NCBI GenBank assembly: GCA_963210315.1
Contig: OY723259.1
Span: forward strand, 868,001 to 932,000
DNA: 64,000 nucleotides
Reading direction: 5' to 3'
Source: Rhynchopus euleeides
Taxonomy: Eukaryota > Euglenozoa > Diplonemea > Diplonemida > Diplonemidae
The notes below the pieces were generated by a model. That model was not told where the DNA came from, did not search any database, and saw only the letters and a list, made by a program, of their open reading frames with translations. Both the position numbers and the translations under genes were made by a program. Below are positions 39,840 to 50,520 of this stretch, in pieces (within the stretch, counting starts at the first letter, position 1; each line of letters starts with the position of its first letter).

Positions 39840-42800
39840 TCACCTGGGGGAGGAGGAGGCATGCGCACCACACGGCAAGGGGCATACCTCAAAATCCCCG
39901 GACACGACCGTTTCCGCACACTTGTTCCATGATTTCATCGGGTCGTTCTTCTCGCCTTCTTCCAGCTCGTACATCCACTCGTCCTGGCCCCCTGTGTTCT
40001 TCTTCGTCATCACCTCATGCACGGTGATGGGTTTGGGTGTCAGCTTCGTGAAGGAGACAGCTGTCAGCAAGCGCAGCTGGATGGTGAGGCACACATCAGC
40101 AGTCACGGCAGGGTCGATCACGATCCCGACGTCGAGAGAGCAGGCGAAGCGCTCCAGCGCGTAGCCCCACGTGATGAGAGGCGTCAGGAAGGAGAAACGC
40201 CGCATCGCTGAGTTGCCAATGTTTCCGACGCGGCCTTCGCCTGATACGGCGGCGGCGCTCAGCGAGAGGCCGACCGAGGTCAGTGTGGTGCGGCACTGCA
40301 GGGCGCAGGTGGTGGCTTGGGATCTGTGCTGCGCGGCTACCTTTGCGGCGTTGAAGGAGCAAGCGAATCTGTCCCCAGAGAACACCTCGCTCACGCCCTT
40401 GTTGCTGGAGAAGTGTGCCATCACCGAGTCCAGCAGCCCGCCATGCAGGCGCAGTATCTCGTCCTCCGAAGATGAGGCGGTGTGCTCGTGCCACTTGCGC
40501 ACATTCACCACGAGGTATGTAAACTTTTTCTTTGCCAGAGAGCACTGCATCTGGCGTTTTTGCCCCGCCACGTCACGCCCACTTGATGCTGACCACCCCG
40601 ACGACTTCGTTGAGCGCCCGGCTGAGTTCAAACTTTCCGATCCAGCCATGCTGTTGTCGCTTTCGCTTGCGCTAGAGTCATCAGTGAGCTGCACTGACTG
40701 CGGCATGAAACTCTTGTACAGCTGCAGGTTCTCCAGCATCATGCGGATGGCGATGTTCATGGCACCCAGCTCTGTGATCATCGACGTGCCCTGTGGGATG
40801 CTGTCGATGCGCAGCACTGCCGCCTCTGCCATGATGGCGGCTGTCTGCTCAAAGGGGCGCGTCAGCAGGTTGTTGAACACCAGGAACACGACCACAGACG
40901 TCATTGCGATCGCAACAATCACCATGATCGTTGCATTCGAACGCTGTGTCAGCTCCTTGTTCGTGTTTTGTTCCTGGACCTGCACATCTGAGAGTGTCGC
41001 ACGCTTGTTCGCATCCACGACGCGCAGAATATCATCACGTGGTATCATCACGATCACACTCCACTGAACGCCTTCGCGTTCCCGTGCTACATTCATGTCG
41101 AGTGACTTGGTCTGCGTGAAGTATAGTTCGCTCTGCACATCACGCACAAGCCTGTTCATTCTATGCAGCGATGATACTTCTTTCTCCGAGTGCCTGTATC
41201 TGAACAGTTGCAGGCTGTCCATTCTGCCTTTGAAGAACTGCCCGGAATGGTAGGGGTTCCCGTGCAAGCGTGCCTGCCCAGGCTTGCGTGCGTCAATGCC
41301 CTCCGAGTACAGTGTCCCATTGACATACACGCGGCAGAACCCACCCCCCGCCACGGCAGTCACAGTAGTCCACGCACCCACAGGAAAACCCCCTTCATAT
41401 GCTCTGGTGCGGCAGCCGTACCGCAGTACAAATAGGTACATCTGGCCGTTCGCAAACAGCCTGACGTTCGCATCACCCACAAGCGAGTCGCTGAACAGGC
41501 GTGGTGTGGTGCCAGTCGGGCTTGTCTCCGTGTACGCCACGTCTGGGCGGATGCGCATGCTCACCATGAAACTGCCGCGGGTGACATCTGGACGCAGCAT
41601 GCACCGCGCCACTGAGGTTGTTGCAGTCGACCACCATGTGCGTGACACGCATTCTGTTCCATCGCCCAGCGCCAGTGTCTCGCCGAACGCCTCGTAGCTG
41701 CTGCGCCACGGCTCCCCAGGCCCGCTCACCTGTGACTTGGCCACTATCGGTGTGCGCCGTGTCAGGTTCCGGTACACCTGCAGCGTGGTCGCACCGTCGA
41801 ACACCAGCACCTCCTTCTGCAGCTGTGCGTCGTAAACCACGCACGACCCGCACGCACCGTCGCGCATCGCCACATCCCAGTTGTGCACCCCTGTGTCGGC
41901 AACGCGGCCACTAGACACACTGATTTTCGCCAACGTGAGGTACAGCTGATCGCTGAAGTGCTCCTTCTGGTCGAACACCCCTTCGTTCTCTGACCACCCA
42001 CCCACTTTGTCAAGGTAGTTGGCGAGTGCGGTGACACGGATGCTGGGGTGCTCGTGCATGTAGTACAGCCCGAACATCACGTCCAGCGACACGTGCATCA
42101 CAAGTCCCTGCTGCTGCGACGCGCCTGTCCCAATATTGTAGGCCCCAAGGATGGCCTTGTCCGTGTCGTCGACAACCACCACAGACATGTTCTGCAGGCT
42201 CCCCCTGGACAGTGCTGGTGTATCCAACGCAGTCTCGATGAAGTTGTCCAGACTGTTGTGAGTCTCGATGGTGCCGTGGTACTGGCCGGCCCCCCCATAC
42301 AGCGGCCGGTACACGGTCATTGGCTGCCGGCCGTTGAACCAGATGGGGTAGGTCAGCTTGCCCGCCATCCAAGTCCGATAGGAGGTGGGCTTGCCTTCTG
42401 TGACAGACAGGGGGTCCCCAAGACCACCGGCAAGCATGCGGCTCGCATTGTACTGATAGTTCGGGGTTGTGCTGCCGTACGAGAAACTGCGGGTGATGTA
42501 GTTCTGCTGCCAGTAGTTGACGCCATACCGCCACCCCTCATTCGTCTCTGCCACACTGCCCACCACGCCATCGTTGCGGAGGCTGTCGTCCCGCTCGTCC
42601 GTCCAGAACTGATGGCCGAGGAAGAACCCTCGTGTGGTGAACACCATGAAACGTACGTCCTCGGTGGAGCGGTCGGCATTCCGCATCATGCGCAGCACAG
42701 TCAGCAGACGTGCCTTGAAGTCGACCCATGTCCCGTCGAACCCAAAGAAGACGTCCTCTACCACCTTGCCGCGGTACTCCATGCTCAGTATCTCCTTCCG

Positions 42801-44486
42801 CAGCGACGCGATCATCCGGTCGATCACATTGTTGCGCACCGTGTCGGACACCTGAATGAGGTTCTTCTCGGAGCTGTCGTACGCCAGGCCCAGTGCAGTG
42901 CGCCCGTTGTGCATCGCCTGGTCGGTGGAGTCCTGTCCTGCGATGCGTGTCAGCGAGAAGGTCACAGTCGCGATCAGCAGCAGCAGCGTCAGGCTCAGCC
43001 CCATGCTCGCCACTTTCAGAGGGATGCTGAAGGTCTTGACACGCACCTCGGATGGAAGCGGCACTGGTTTGCGCGTCGCAAACAGAAACACGAGCGCCAT
43101 CACGTCAATGCAGATCACAGCAATGCACACAACCATCCCTGCGGACAGATCGAAGTCTGACGATGTGTCCAGCCGAGGCCTGTTGTCCACCACAAGCTCC
43201 AGCGGCGGTGCAGGTGTCGGTGGGTCCGTCGGAGGCGGCTCCCCACGGGTGAAAACCATTGCATCCAGCGCGTAGCCAGACCCTGGGATGTGGCGCCCAC
43301 CCGCTCTGGCAGCGTACTGTTGGATCTTCGGCGTGGCGTCGAATGTCACAGTGTGCACAGGGATGCCTACGTGGTGTGAGTACGCCCTCGCCTTCGCCCA
43401 GAGGGAGTCACTCGCTGTGGGGAGGAAGATGTATGCCTTGACCCCTGCGTCTTGCGCGTTCCTCACTGTATGCACGAGAGCACAGTTGCCTGTCTCGGGC
43501 ACAAGCAGGATCTTGCCTGACAGCCCTGCGTAGTCGGACACAGAGCAGCCATCGTTGGCCAGCTCTGTTGCGTACACAATCTCATCCTGCTGCGTAGTGT
43601 ACGGCATCTCCCACGACGTGTGCATCAGCGTCTCCTTCTTGCGCGGCCTCAGGCTGTTGCCGTACAGGCAGACCTTCTCTGCGCCCGGAAGCTGTAGCTC
43701 CACCGGGCACGCCTCGCACAGCGGCTGCAGTCCGCTGTCATCGAGCCCTCTGCAGGTGTGATCGTGCACGATGCCTGCGTGGGGGCACATGTCCCACGGG
43801 TAGTCCTGTGGGTTGTCCAGGTAGCCTGCCGGCATGTCCTCACACTGGTATTGGAACTTCCCCCGCACCTTCACACCCCTGTCGAGGGCGGCAAGCACGT
43901 AATCAGCCTCATGGCGGGTGACAAACATGGATGGGAACTGCTCGATGCCTGTGCTGTACCCCCCCATGGCATGCAATGTGTAGTACGGCCTGTAGTCAAC
44001 AACGAACAGCATCGCCGCACCTGACGCCTGCCCATGCACCGCCTTCGACGAGAACCAGCACCCACCCCTCTTCGTCAGGGCAATCTTCCCAGAGAAGTTC
44101 TTGTTGCCAACAGCGTAGTCGGTGCCACGGCAGCCGAGCCGTGTGTACCCCACATTCGGGTCACCAACAGCCTCGAGCTCCAGTTCCTGGTTGTTGAGGC
44201 GGTGGTACAGGTCGATGTGTGAATCAGGCGCGTACGGCTCGAAGGTGTTGTCCATCGCACACATCCACGTCCGCAGCTCAGGCGGGTCGGTGATGATAAG
44301 ACGCATCGGGCACTTCTTGTTGCAGTAGTCCTCCATCATCCAGTTGGTGGTGTTGCACACCATCTCTTTGGAACGCGCGGCAAAGCTGGACGGCAGCCCC
44401 GGCAGCAGGGCCGACATGCAGGAAGCTTCATCGATAGGGCACTGCGGTTCGGCACCGAGGGCCAGCAACACCACGAACAACATCAT
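39840..44486 (-). CDS. Large receptor: PA domains, Cache-like sensor, LamG-like domain, HAMP and degenerate cyclase domain
   Basis: 1548 aa from ATG 44486, with an acceptor (CCACCACTTCCAG) 3 nt upstream. Signal peptide (MMLFVVLLALGAEP); protease-associated-like domains at ~105-225 (SGKIALTKRGGCWFSSKA) and ~300-390 (SGKILLVPETGNCALVHT); TM ~448-471 and ~492-517; a large extracellular Cache-like sensor (~520-935); a laminin-G/concanavalin-like domain (~960-1095); TM ~1184-1207; a HAMP segment ending NLQLYKSFMPQSV; and a cyclase-fold domain (~1322-1465). The latter lacks the first metal Asp (VVNVRKW where cyclases have FTDIR) and the substrate Asp/Asn/Arg set, keeping only GDRF and a late GRVGNIG. 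So it is probably a non-catalytic receptor or partner. It resembles the degenerate second domains of AC1-AC3. Confidence 0.8.
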   Translation of the reverse strand: MMLFVVLLALGAEPQCPIDEASCMSALLPGLPSSFAARSKEMVCNTTNWMMEDYCNKKCPMRLIITDPPELRTWMCAMDNTFEPYAPDSHIDLYHRLNNQELELEAVGDPNVGYTRLGCRGTDYAVGNKNFSGKIALTKRGGCWFSSKAVHGQASGAAMLFVVDYRPYYTLHAMGGYSTGIEQFPSMFVTRHEADYVLAALDRGVKVRGKFQYQCEDMPAGYLDNPQDYPWDMCPHAGIVHDHTCRGLDDSGLQPLCEACPVELQLPGAEKVCLYGNSLRPRKKETLMHTSWEMPYTTQQDEIVYATELANDGCSVSDYAGLSGKILLVPETGNCALVHTVRNAQDAGVKAYIFLPTASDSLWAKARAYSHHVGIPVHTVTFDATPKIQQYAARAGGRHIPGSGYALDAMVFTRGEPPPTDPPTPAPPLELVVDNRPRLDTSSDFDLSAGMVVCIAVICIDVMALVFLFATRKPVPLPSEVRVKTFSIPLKVASMGLSLTLLLLIATVTFSLTRIAGQDSTDQAMHNGRTALGLAYDSSEKNLIQVSDTVRNNVIDRMIASLRKEILSMEYRGKVVEDVFFGFDGTWVDFKARLLTVLRMMRNADRSTEDVRFMVFTTRGFFLGHQFWTDERDDSLRNDGVVGSVAETNEGWRYGVNYWQQNYITRSFSYGSTTPNYQYNASRMLAGGLGDPLSVTEGKPTSYRTWMAGKLTYPIWFNGRQPMTVYRPLYGGAGQYHGTIETHNSLDNFIETALDTPALSRGSLQNMSVVVVDDTDKAILGAYNIGTGASQQQGLVMHVSLDVMFGLYYMHEHPSIRVTALANYLDKVGGWSENEGVFDQKEHFSDQLYLTLAKISVSSGRVADTGVHNWDVAMRDGACGSCVVYDAQLQKEVLVFDGATTLQVYRNLTRRTPIVAKSQVSGPGEPWRSSYEAFGETLALGDGTECVSRTWWSTATTSVARCMLRPDVTRGSFMVSMRIRPDVAYTETSPTGTTPRLFSDSLVGDANVRLFANGQMYLFVLRYGCRTRAYEGGFPVGAWTTVTAVAGGGFCRVYVNGTLYSEGIDARKPGQARLHGNPYHSGQFFKGRMDSLQLFRYRHSEKEVSSLHRMNRLVRDVQSELYFTQTKSLDMNVAREREGVQWSVIVMIPRDDILRVVDANKRATLSDVQVQEQNTNKELTQRSNATIMVIVAIAMTSVVVFLVFNNLLTRPFEQTAAIMAEAAVLRIDSIPQGTSMITELGAMNIAIRMMLENLQLYKSFMPQSVQLTDDSSASESDNSMAGSESLNSAGRSTKSSGWSASSGRDVAGQKRQMQCSLAKKKFTYLVVNVRKWHEHTASSSEDEILRLHGGLLDSVMAHFSSNKGVSEVFSGDRFACSFNAAKVAAQHRSQATTCALQCRTTLTSVGLSLSAAAVSGEGRVGNIGNSAMRRFSFLTPLITWGYALERFACSLDVGIVIDPAVTADVCLTIQLRLLTAVSFTKLTPKPITVHEVMTKKNTGGQDEWMYELEEGEKNDPMKSWNKCAETVVSGDFEVCPLPCGAHASSSPR

Positions 44487-44489
44487 TGC

Positions 44490-44491
44490 CT
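44490..44491 (-). other. Putative 3' splice acceptor AG of the large receptor gene
   Basis: The minus strand reads CATCCACCATCCACCACTTCCAG, then GCA and the ATG at 44486. Confidence 0.55.
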
Positions 44492-45381
44492 GGAAGTGGT
44501 GGATGGTGGATGGTGAGTGCCACATCGCAGTGCCCCAACAATGCTCCACCTTGAGAGCCCTGACATCGCATCGAGCGTTCGACTTGCCATTCCGCCACAG
44601 AGCTGCCGAGAAGTATCGCAGGCGCGAAGGAGGCATAGAAGGGGGTACAGAGTAGTATCCAGAATTGGTTGTTCCACGCATTAAAAATCCGGAGGAGGCA
44701 CCGAAGGGGGGGGGGGATTCTTTGGATTGAGGGGGCCTGAACTCTTACACACACGCACGCATCCCCTCCTTCATCCTCCTTCTTCTTCTTCTTCTTCTTC
44801 TTTTGCCAGCCTCCCCCACCCCCTCCCCTCACTGGCGCTTCTATAACTTCGCCAATGCCCCCCTCCCATTCACATCCGAGAGCAACAACCGCGCTATGGC
44901 ACGCCGAGAGCAGTATGCCCCTTGTGGGTGAGGTGTGAGGCAATGTGGTGTCTGGCGGGGGTGTGGATTCTCCCATCCCCCACCACCCAATATGCATAGG
45001 GCTGTGCCAAACTGTGGCAATCTGTTTCCTTGCTGTGTGCCCAAGACAGCACCTGCTCTCTTTCTCCCTCTATCCCTCTCCCCCGATACCCACCTAAAAC
45101 CCGACCAACCTACTTTTTTTTTTGAGCTTCGGAGTTCTGAACTTCGTTCTGCATACAGGCGTTGCTTTTTTTGAGTGCAATGAAGGAGAAGAGAATATGT
45201 GAGATATAAGGGGTAACATATCGGAGATGCACCATGAGGGGGTGGAGGGTGGGGGGAGGTTTGATTGTCGAGAGTGAATGGGAAAGCAAGCATCCCAGCA
45301 CCTTCTTGCAATGGAGGGTGGGGGGTGGGGGCTGTGGTGGTGGTGGTGATGGTGACGGCGGGGGTTGGTTTGTGAGAACTT

Positions 45382-45490
45382 GGGGGCCCTCGCTACCAGG
45401 TGTGACTGGGTGAGAACAAGTGAGCCACGGCCCACTTCCCCTCACTGACTGACGAGCTGTGACGAGCTGTGACTGGTAGCGAGGGCCCCC
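45382..45490. repeat. Inverted repeat with 18-bp arms
   Basis: GGGGGCCCTCGCTACCAG at 45382-45399 and its reverse complement at 45473-45490 enclose 73 bp, including two tandem copies of GACGAGCTGT. Confidence 0.75.
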
Positions 45491-46752
45491 CTTGACTTTG
45501 TTTTTTTTGTTGTTTTAAAAAAAACCCCCCCATACCCCCCCCCCTCCCACCAACTGGAAACAGGCACGCCTTTGTTGCCCACCGACTTGCTGCCGGCTGG
45601 AGCAGTTTACAGGTGGCAGAGACAAAGCACTTCCCTCAAGACACCCCAAACACTCTGCATGGGGATGCCATCGGGTTGAATCGGGGCTACATCAGTGCGA
45701 GTGTTGTGACCACGCTTTGGGCGGGCTGACCCTTCGTGAAACCCTGATCCATACACCTTGTTGGGTGTGTGTTGAACACTTTTTAAGGTGGGTTAACCCG
45801 ACACGGGCCCGAGCCCGACCCCTTAGTGTGATGTGTGTGTGTGGGGGGGGGGGGGGGGGAGCGGGGGGAGTTGCGGTACTGCATCATACAGAGTGTCAAA
45901 AAAGCTACTCGGAGGGGGGGGGGGAAGAGATAGAGAGAGAGAGAGAGAGATCGAAAAACACGAATATCTTGCCTGTGCACCCCACGGAAATAAAGGTGTT
46001 CATTTTTTTTGGCAGGCAGAGATGGTTTGCGTTTATATGGGTTTTGCGTGGGGGGGACCGGGGGGCACTCTGGGTGGTGGTGGTGTGGGGGGTAAATGCA
46101 TGTGTGCAGGGGGGTGGGGGGGGGGTGAAGCAACAGCGAAACCTTCGCGGCCTGTGTTTAGCATCTTGCCTGATGTGTTTTTTGGCTTCAATGAAAACGG
46201 GGGGGGGGGGGGGGGCGGTGAGACAGGGCACTGTGACGTATGTGAGTCATCAGAATAAGCTTTACTTATTTTGGCGGGGCATTGGGGTTGATGGGCGCCC
46301 CCTGATGGTTGAGTTGGAGTGTTAGGATTCTCGTTTGGGCAATGCAGCCCAGCCCTGGAGGGGCTGGAAGTTCCACCCGCCCAGCGTTTGTTTGGGGTGC
46401 GACAGGAGAGGTGGGGCTGTATCCCACGTCTACCCGAGACACCCCAAAGGAATCTAAACCTAGAACAACTCGGGGGAAAAAAAACTAAATAAGATTGGGT
46501 GCTGGGCAGGGCTGTTCCTAACTGGGGGGCTTGTTCCCCACTTTCAGGATTCTGAAGTTTTTTTCTAAGAATTTTTGTAAGGGGAAAAAAAGTTTTTTTC
46601 TAAGAATTTTGTTAGGGAATTTTTTTCTAAGGTTGTTTCGCAGAGGAAAAAACTTTTTCTAAGTTTTCCCCAGTCGACAGGGCGCGCACAAGGATGGAAG
46701 GGAAGTCTGTCCCACGTACCGTTCGCCTTGCTGGCCAACTGGAGAGCCAGAC

Positions 46753-46809
46753 GTTCACTACCGTGGCCTCCGGCGGCTGGGGGGCTCCGCCCCCCAGACC
46801 CCCCTGTGG
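46753..46809. repeat. Hairpin repeat HR, copy 1
   Basis: It contains CCTCCGGCGGCTGGGGGGCT then CCGCCCCCCAGACCCCC; the core GGGGGGCTCCGCCCCCC folds on itself. It is preceded by gttcactaccgtgg, as in copy 4. Confidence 0.8.
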
Positions 46810-46923
46810 CGTACGTCTCGTACTCAAGTCCTTCGAATCCCATCAGGTCGGGGTCCAACCACTCCAGTCGCCTCTGAGGACGCAGCCAACTCGCACAGAA
46901 TCTGTACGCCCACACGAACAGAT

Positions 46924-46977
46924 GTTCGCTACCGTGGCCTCCGGCGGCTGGGGGGCACCGCCCCCCAGACCCCCCAT
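46924..46977. repeat. Hairpin repeat HR, copy 2
   Basis: Same core with one change (GGCACCGCC). It is preceded by about 100 bp also homologous to the sequence before copy 4. Confidence 0.8.
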
Positions 46978-48971
46978 GTAGCGTGTGCCCGTCCATCTAT
47001 CTCACTTCCCTGGGTACAGTGCAGCGGAGGAGGTCAGCGCCGCATCCATGAAGCGCTTCTTCGAAGCCTGACTGACATCGGACAGGAGGTCGGGCTTCCC
47101 CACCTGGGAGGTACACTTGCCGCGTTCGCGACATGCGTGACACGCGACACGCTACCTGAAACGTGAGTGTGCCTTGCTAACACGGGCATTTCAACGGTCT
47201 GCCGACGACCGTTCCCCAAACCAGTAAACCAGCAGTTTTGGAAAATCGGAGAGATCACCCTACTGCGCTGAATATGGTGCGCACCACTGCAAAAATCCCC
47301 GGGAGCTTTTGGGCTTTCAGACCTGAAGGGGCCAGCAGGTGGGTGGCGTCGGGGAGTGGCAGCTTTGTAACTGTCCTCCAGCTGCTGGCATGTCCAGCCC
47401 TGCGAGAGTGCCAAGGTGTATTGAGTCCCTGCGGAGCACAACCCCCGATGAGAACGAGTGCCAGATGATCCTCATTCATTTTCAGCTGTAACGCGCATGA
47501 GGGGCACTCTCTGCCGCAAGCATCTCTGGGCATCACTCGAGAGCTGTCAATGATGACGCGGAGAGAAATCAGAGAAAAAGTCCCGCCTGACGGGCACGCG
47601 CCTGGAAACTGTGGGGGGGCGAGCAAAAAATCCCTTGTAAAAATTCTTAGAAAAAACCTGGTTCCCCGACCCAAAAAACCTGGAAAAAGGGCTCGTTCCC
47701 CGCCCAGGCCTGGTGCTGGGTGGTTGCGTTTTGCCGCCATATGCATGTCGAACAACAAAAATTCGAACTGATAATCTGATGCATCAGAAACTGGGCGGCA
47801 AAAAAAACGCAATAAATTGATGTCCATAAATTGAAAACGCAAATAAAGCTAGGGATTTTGTGTGCCACAGACATTGCCTTTGCAGCCCCCCCCCCCCTCT
47901 GCTAGCCCTGACACAAAAACAGATCCTGTTGTGGGTTAAAAAACAATGCATTAACAGGGTGTTTTAGGGATGGTAAAAGAACGCCGCTTGGCGTATTTGG
48001 TCGAAGAAGAATAATCAGTAACGAACCCCCTCCCGGGCAGTGCAAACCATTACAGTTTGGCTGTGAACACAACTAAAAAACACCGGGAGGGGATGTGACC
48101 GTCGAAGGTGAGGGTAAAAAGCAAGGCTGGGGAGGGGCGGGGTGTGTGTTTGGAAGCCGCAGAAAAGATCCGGGGTGTTACGTTCTGAACGAACCACACA
48201 CACGCGGATCATTTCAGCCGGCAGTGATCTCCTCCTTTCGGCGCCCCCCCGCAGAGCGACTGTCATTCTTGCCGATAGACTTGGTTTCACAGGCCCCAGG
48301 CCGGATCAGCCCACAGGGGACATATTCTTTTCCCGTGGATCCTGTATGTTTGCAGTCCCACGGACCATGCAAACATGAACACATGCCCCACCCCCATCCT
48401 GGCCCTTTGTCAGGCAGGTGAGCGTTTCACCAGCCAATAAGAAGAAGGATAAAAAAAACAGCAACAGCAGGGGGGCAATTGGGTGGGTGTGGGGTGTGGG
48501 TGTGTAGGAGGGGCATGGGAAGCTGCCTCTCTGGGGCGACGTGAGGATACTGCGTTTCTTGTTGGCCTGAAGAAGAAGAAGAAAAAGAAGAGGATGGAAC
48601 CATACCTGAATGTTGCCCGGTATGAGTATAAGGATTTTCAGAATTGCCAATATTTTTTTTTCTTGGTGGTTCAGGCCCAAATGGTGTGAACAAATAATGG
48701 TTCCGGAGAGAAAAAAATGCCGTGGCGTGAGCCACAGATCCCAATGATGCAAATAAACGCATTTTCGGGAGGAGGAAAAAATGGACCAAAAATGGGGCCC
48801 GGGCGGGCCCAGCCCATGGGGCCTGGCCCATGTCCTCAGTGTCTGTCATTGAACCTCTGGCTTTGAGGCGACGATCCAGCCCGCACTGACGAGCCTTGGC
48901 GCCCTCATCGAACCCTTGGGCGCAATTTACTCAAGTTCAGGAAGATGGACTGTACCGCACAAGGAACAGAT

Positions 48972-49023
48972 GTTCAGTACCGTGGCCTCCGGCGGCTGGG
49001 GGGCTCCGCCCCCCAGACCCCCG
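48972..49023. repeat. Hairpin repeat HR, copy 3
   Basis: Same core as copy 1, preceded by cacaaggaacagatgttcag. Confidence 0.8.
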
Positions 49024-49142
49024 CGTAACGTATGCCTGTCGACCAAGCCCTTTGGGATCACATCAGGTCATGGAATCCAGAGACCGCCCTCAGGAGGATG
49101 CACCCAACTCACCACAGAATCTGTACCCCACAAGGAACAGGT

Positions 49143-49198
49143 GTTCACTACCGTGGCCTCCGGCGGCTGGGGGGCTCCGCCCCCCAGACCCCCCTGTG
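49143..49198. repeat. Hairpin repeat HR, copy 4
   Basis: Same core as copy 1. Copies 3 and 4 are ~170 bp apart, as are copies 1 and 2, so a two-unit block was duplicated about 2.2 kb away. Confidence 0.8.
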
Positions 49199-49703
49199 GA
49201 CCTCTTTGCATTCTCTGGACCACCTCTAAGGGTGCACCACTCTCTTCTCCAGGTCAAACTGCATATTCCCACATTTTCTCGTGTTTCTGTACGGGGTCTA
49301 ATAAAAGATGAACTCATCCGCAGAACACGTCCGGGGTCACCATGGATTCCAATGTCCCGAAACATGCCGTTTTCGGGGTTTTTCGGGTCACCTGCGGTGC
49401 GCACGGCCCGAAAAATGGGGTGAAACAGGTCACGAAAACCAAGAAAAAACTGAGTATAAGTACCGGGTTTTTGGCCGCTTTTTGTCAGAATAAGCTTCAG
49501 GTATGGATGGAACATCCTGTGCAACAAGAAACTTGGTTGTGAGTTGGGGGTCGCAAGACCCGGGGAAACACACAGAAAGCTCGTCTCCAGCTGGCCACGG
49601 TTGGGTTCTGCTTAACCTGGGCAAAGCCAAAAAATCAGCTCATGGCCTCGGCTACGCCAAAACCACAAACAAAAATCGAGATCTGCTTGCTTGATTTTTT
49701 TTC

Positions 49704-49797
49704 GCGGATCTTTTTGTTTGTGCGCACCTGTACGTGTATGGGTGTCCATACGTGCGCTGCCAACAGTCTTTTTTACCGTGACCTGAGCAGGTTATAG
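49704..49797. repeat. YR-1 94-bp direct repeat, distal copy
   Basis: It runs from gcggatctttttg to gagcaggttatag and is identical to 54310-54403 by direct reading. Confidence 0.93.
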
Positions 49798-50326
49798 CAA
49801 AAAAGACCTGGTGTCTGCTTCGTGTGCACAAGCGGCCCACTATTGACCCCCCCCCCCCCCCGCCTCCCTTGCCGTTTGCTCTGGCCCGTTTCTCAGCCTT
49901 ACTCACTGCGGCTTCGTATCTCGTCACTCTGTTATTACTCTCCCGGTAGGCTGATCAGCAGCATTATGACCGGTCCTGTCAGGGGAATCTGGGAGGGGGG
50001 ACGGGGGAATACTCTGTTGCACCGGCTCCCTTCCATGGGAGGGTGCGCTGGGGCTGTAACGCCTGGCACGAGGTTCCAAATCGGGGTCTCCGAGGGGCGG
50101 AGGAGAGAGTCCTCAGCCGAACATCAGCTTTTATAAACGCAGCAGGAAAACAAAGGGCCGCGAATTTCGACACCTTCACCGTGTTGCGTTGCCCGGAGTA
50201 CCAGGGCAAGCCCCCCGGAGACTCCACTGTGGTGCCAGGCCCATCAGGGGCATCGCATCGCATCGACCGGCACACCCTGTGGTGTGACGTGGCTGTCTTC
50301 TCAAGGAGCCGGCATCCTTGCAGCGT

Positions 50327-50520
50327 TTGGAGGAGCCCTTCAGGAGGCATCACTCAGGGACCAACAGCATCTCAACCGCTTGGCGGGAGACCCCCTCATG
50401 GGGCTGCACCCGTGCACCGACGACCCAACACGCTAAGCGGGAGAACCCCTCAGGGAGACTCACCCCGACCCGATAGCACGCCGCTTCTCCAGTGGAAGAG
50501 CCCCATCAGGGGGCATCGTT
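50327..50520. repeat. Degenerate ~55-bp tandem repeats in YR-1
   Basis: Four units each hold a GAG-x-CCC-x-TCAGGGGGCATC-like segment (for example gggagaccccctcatggggc and gaagagccccatcaggggg). The last unit overlaps the RT/RNase H C-terminus (MPPDGALPLEKR). Confidence 0.55.

Larger units (their letters stand above)
44492..49703. other. Long gene-poor region with hairpins and G/C homopolymers
   Basis: Contents: a TTC microsatellite near 44780-44800; poly(G) at about 45843-45860 and 46199-46215; a (GA)n tract at 45932-45950; a hairpin at 45382-45490; an inverted repeat at about 46547-46578 and 47634-47668; and four hairpin repeats between 46753 and 49198. No supported gene. Confidence 0.55.
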
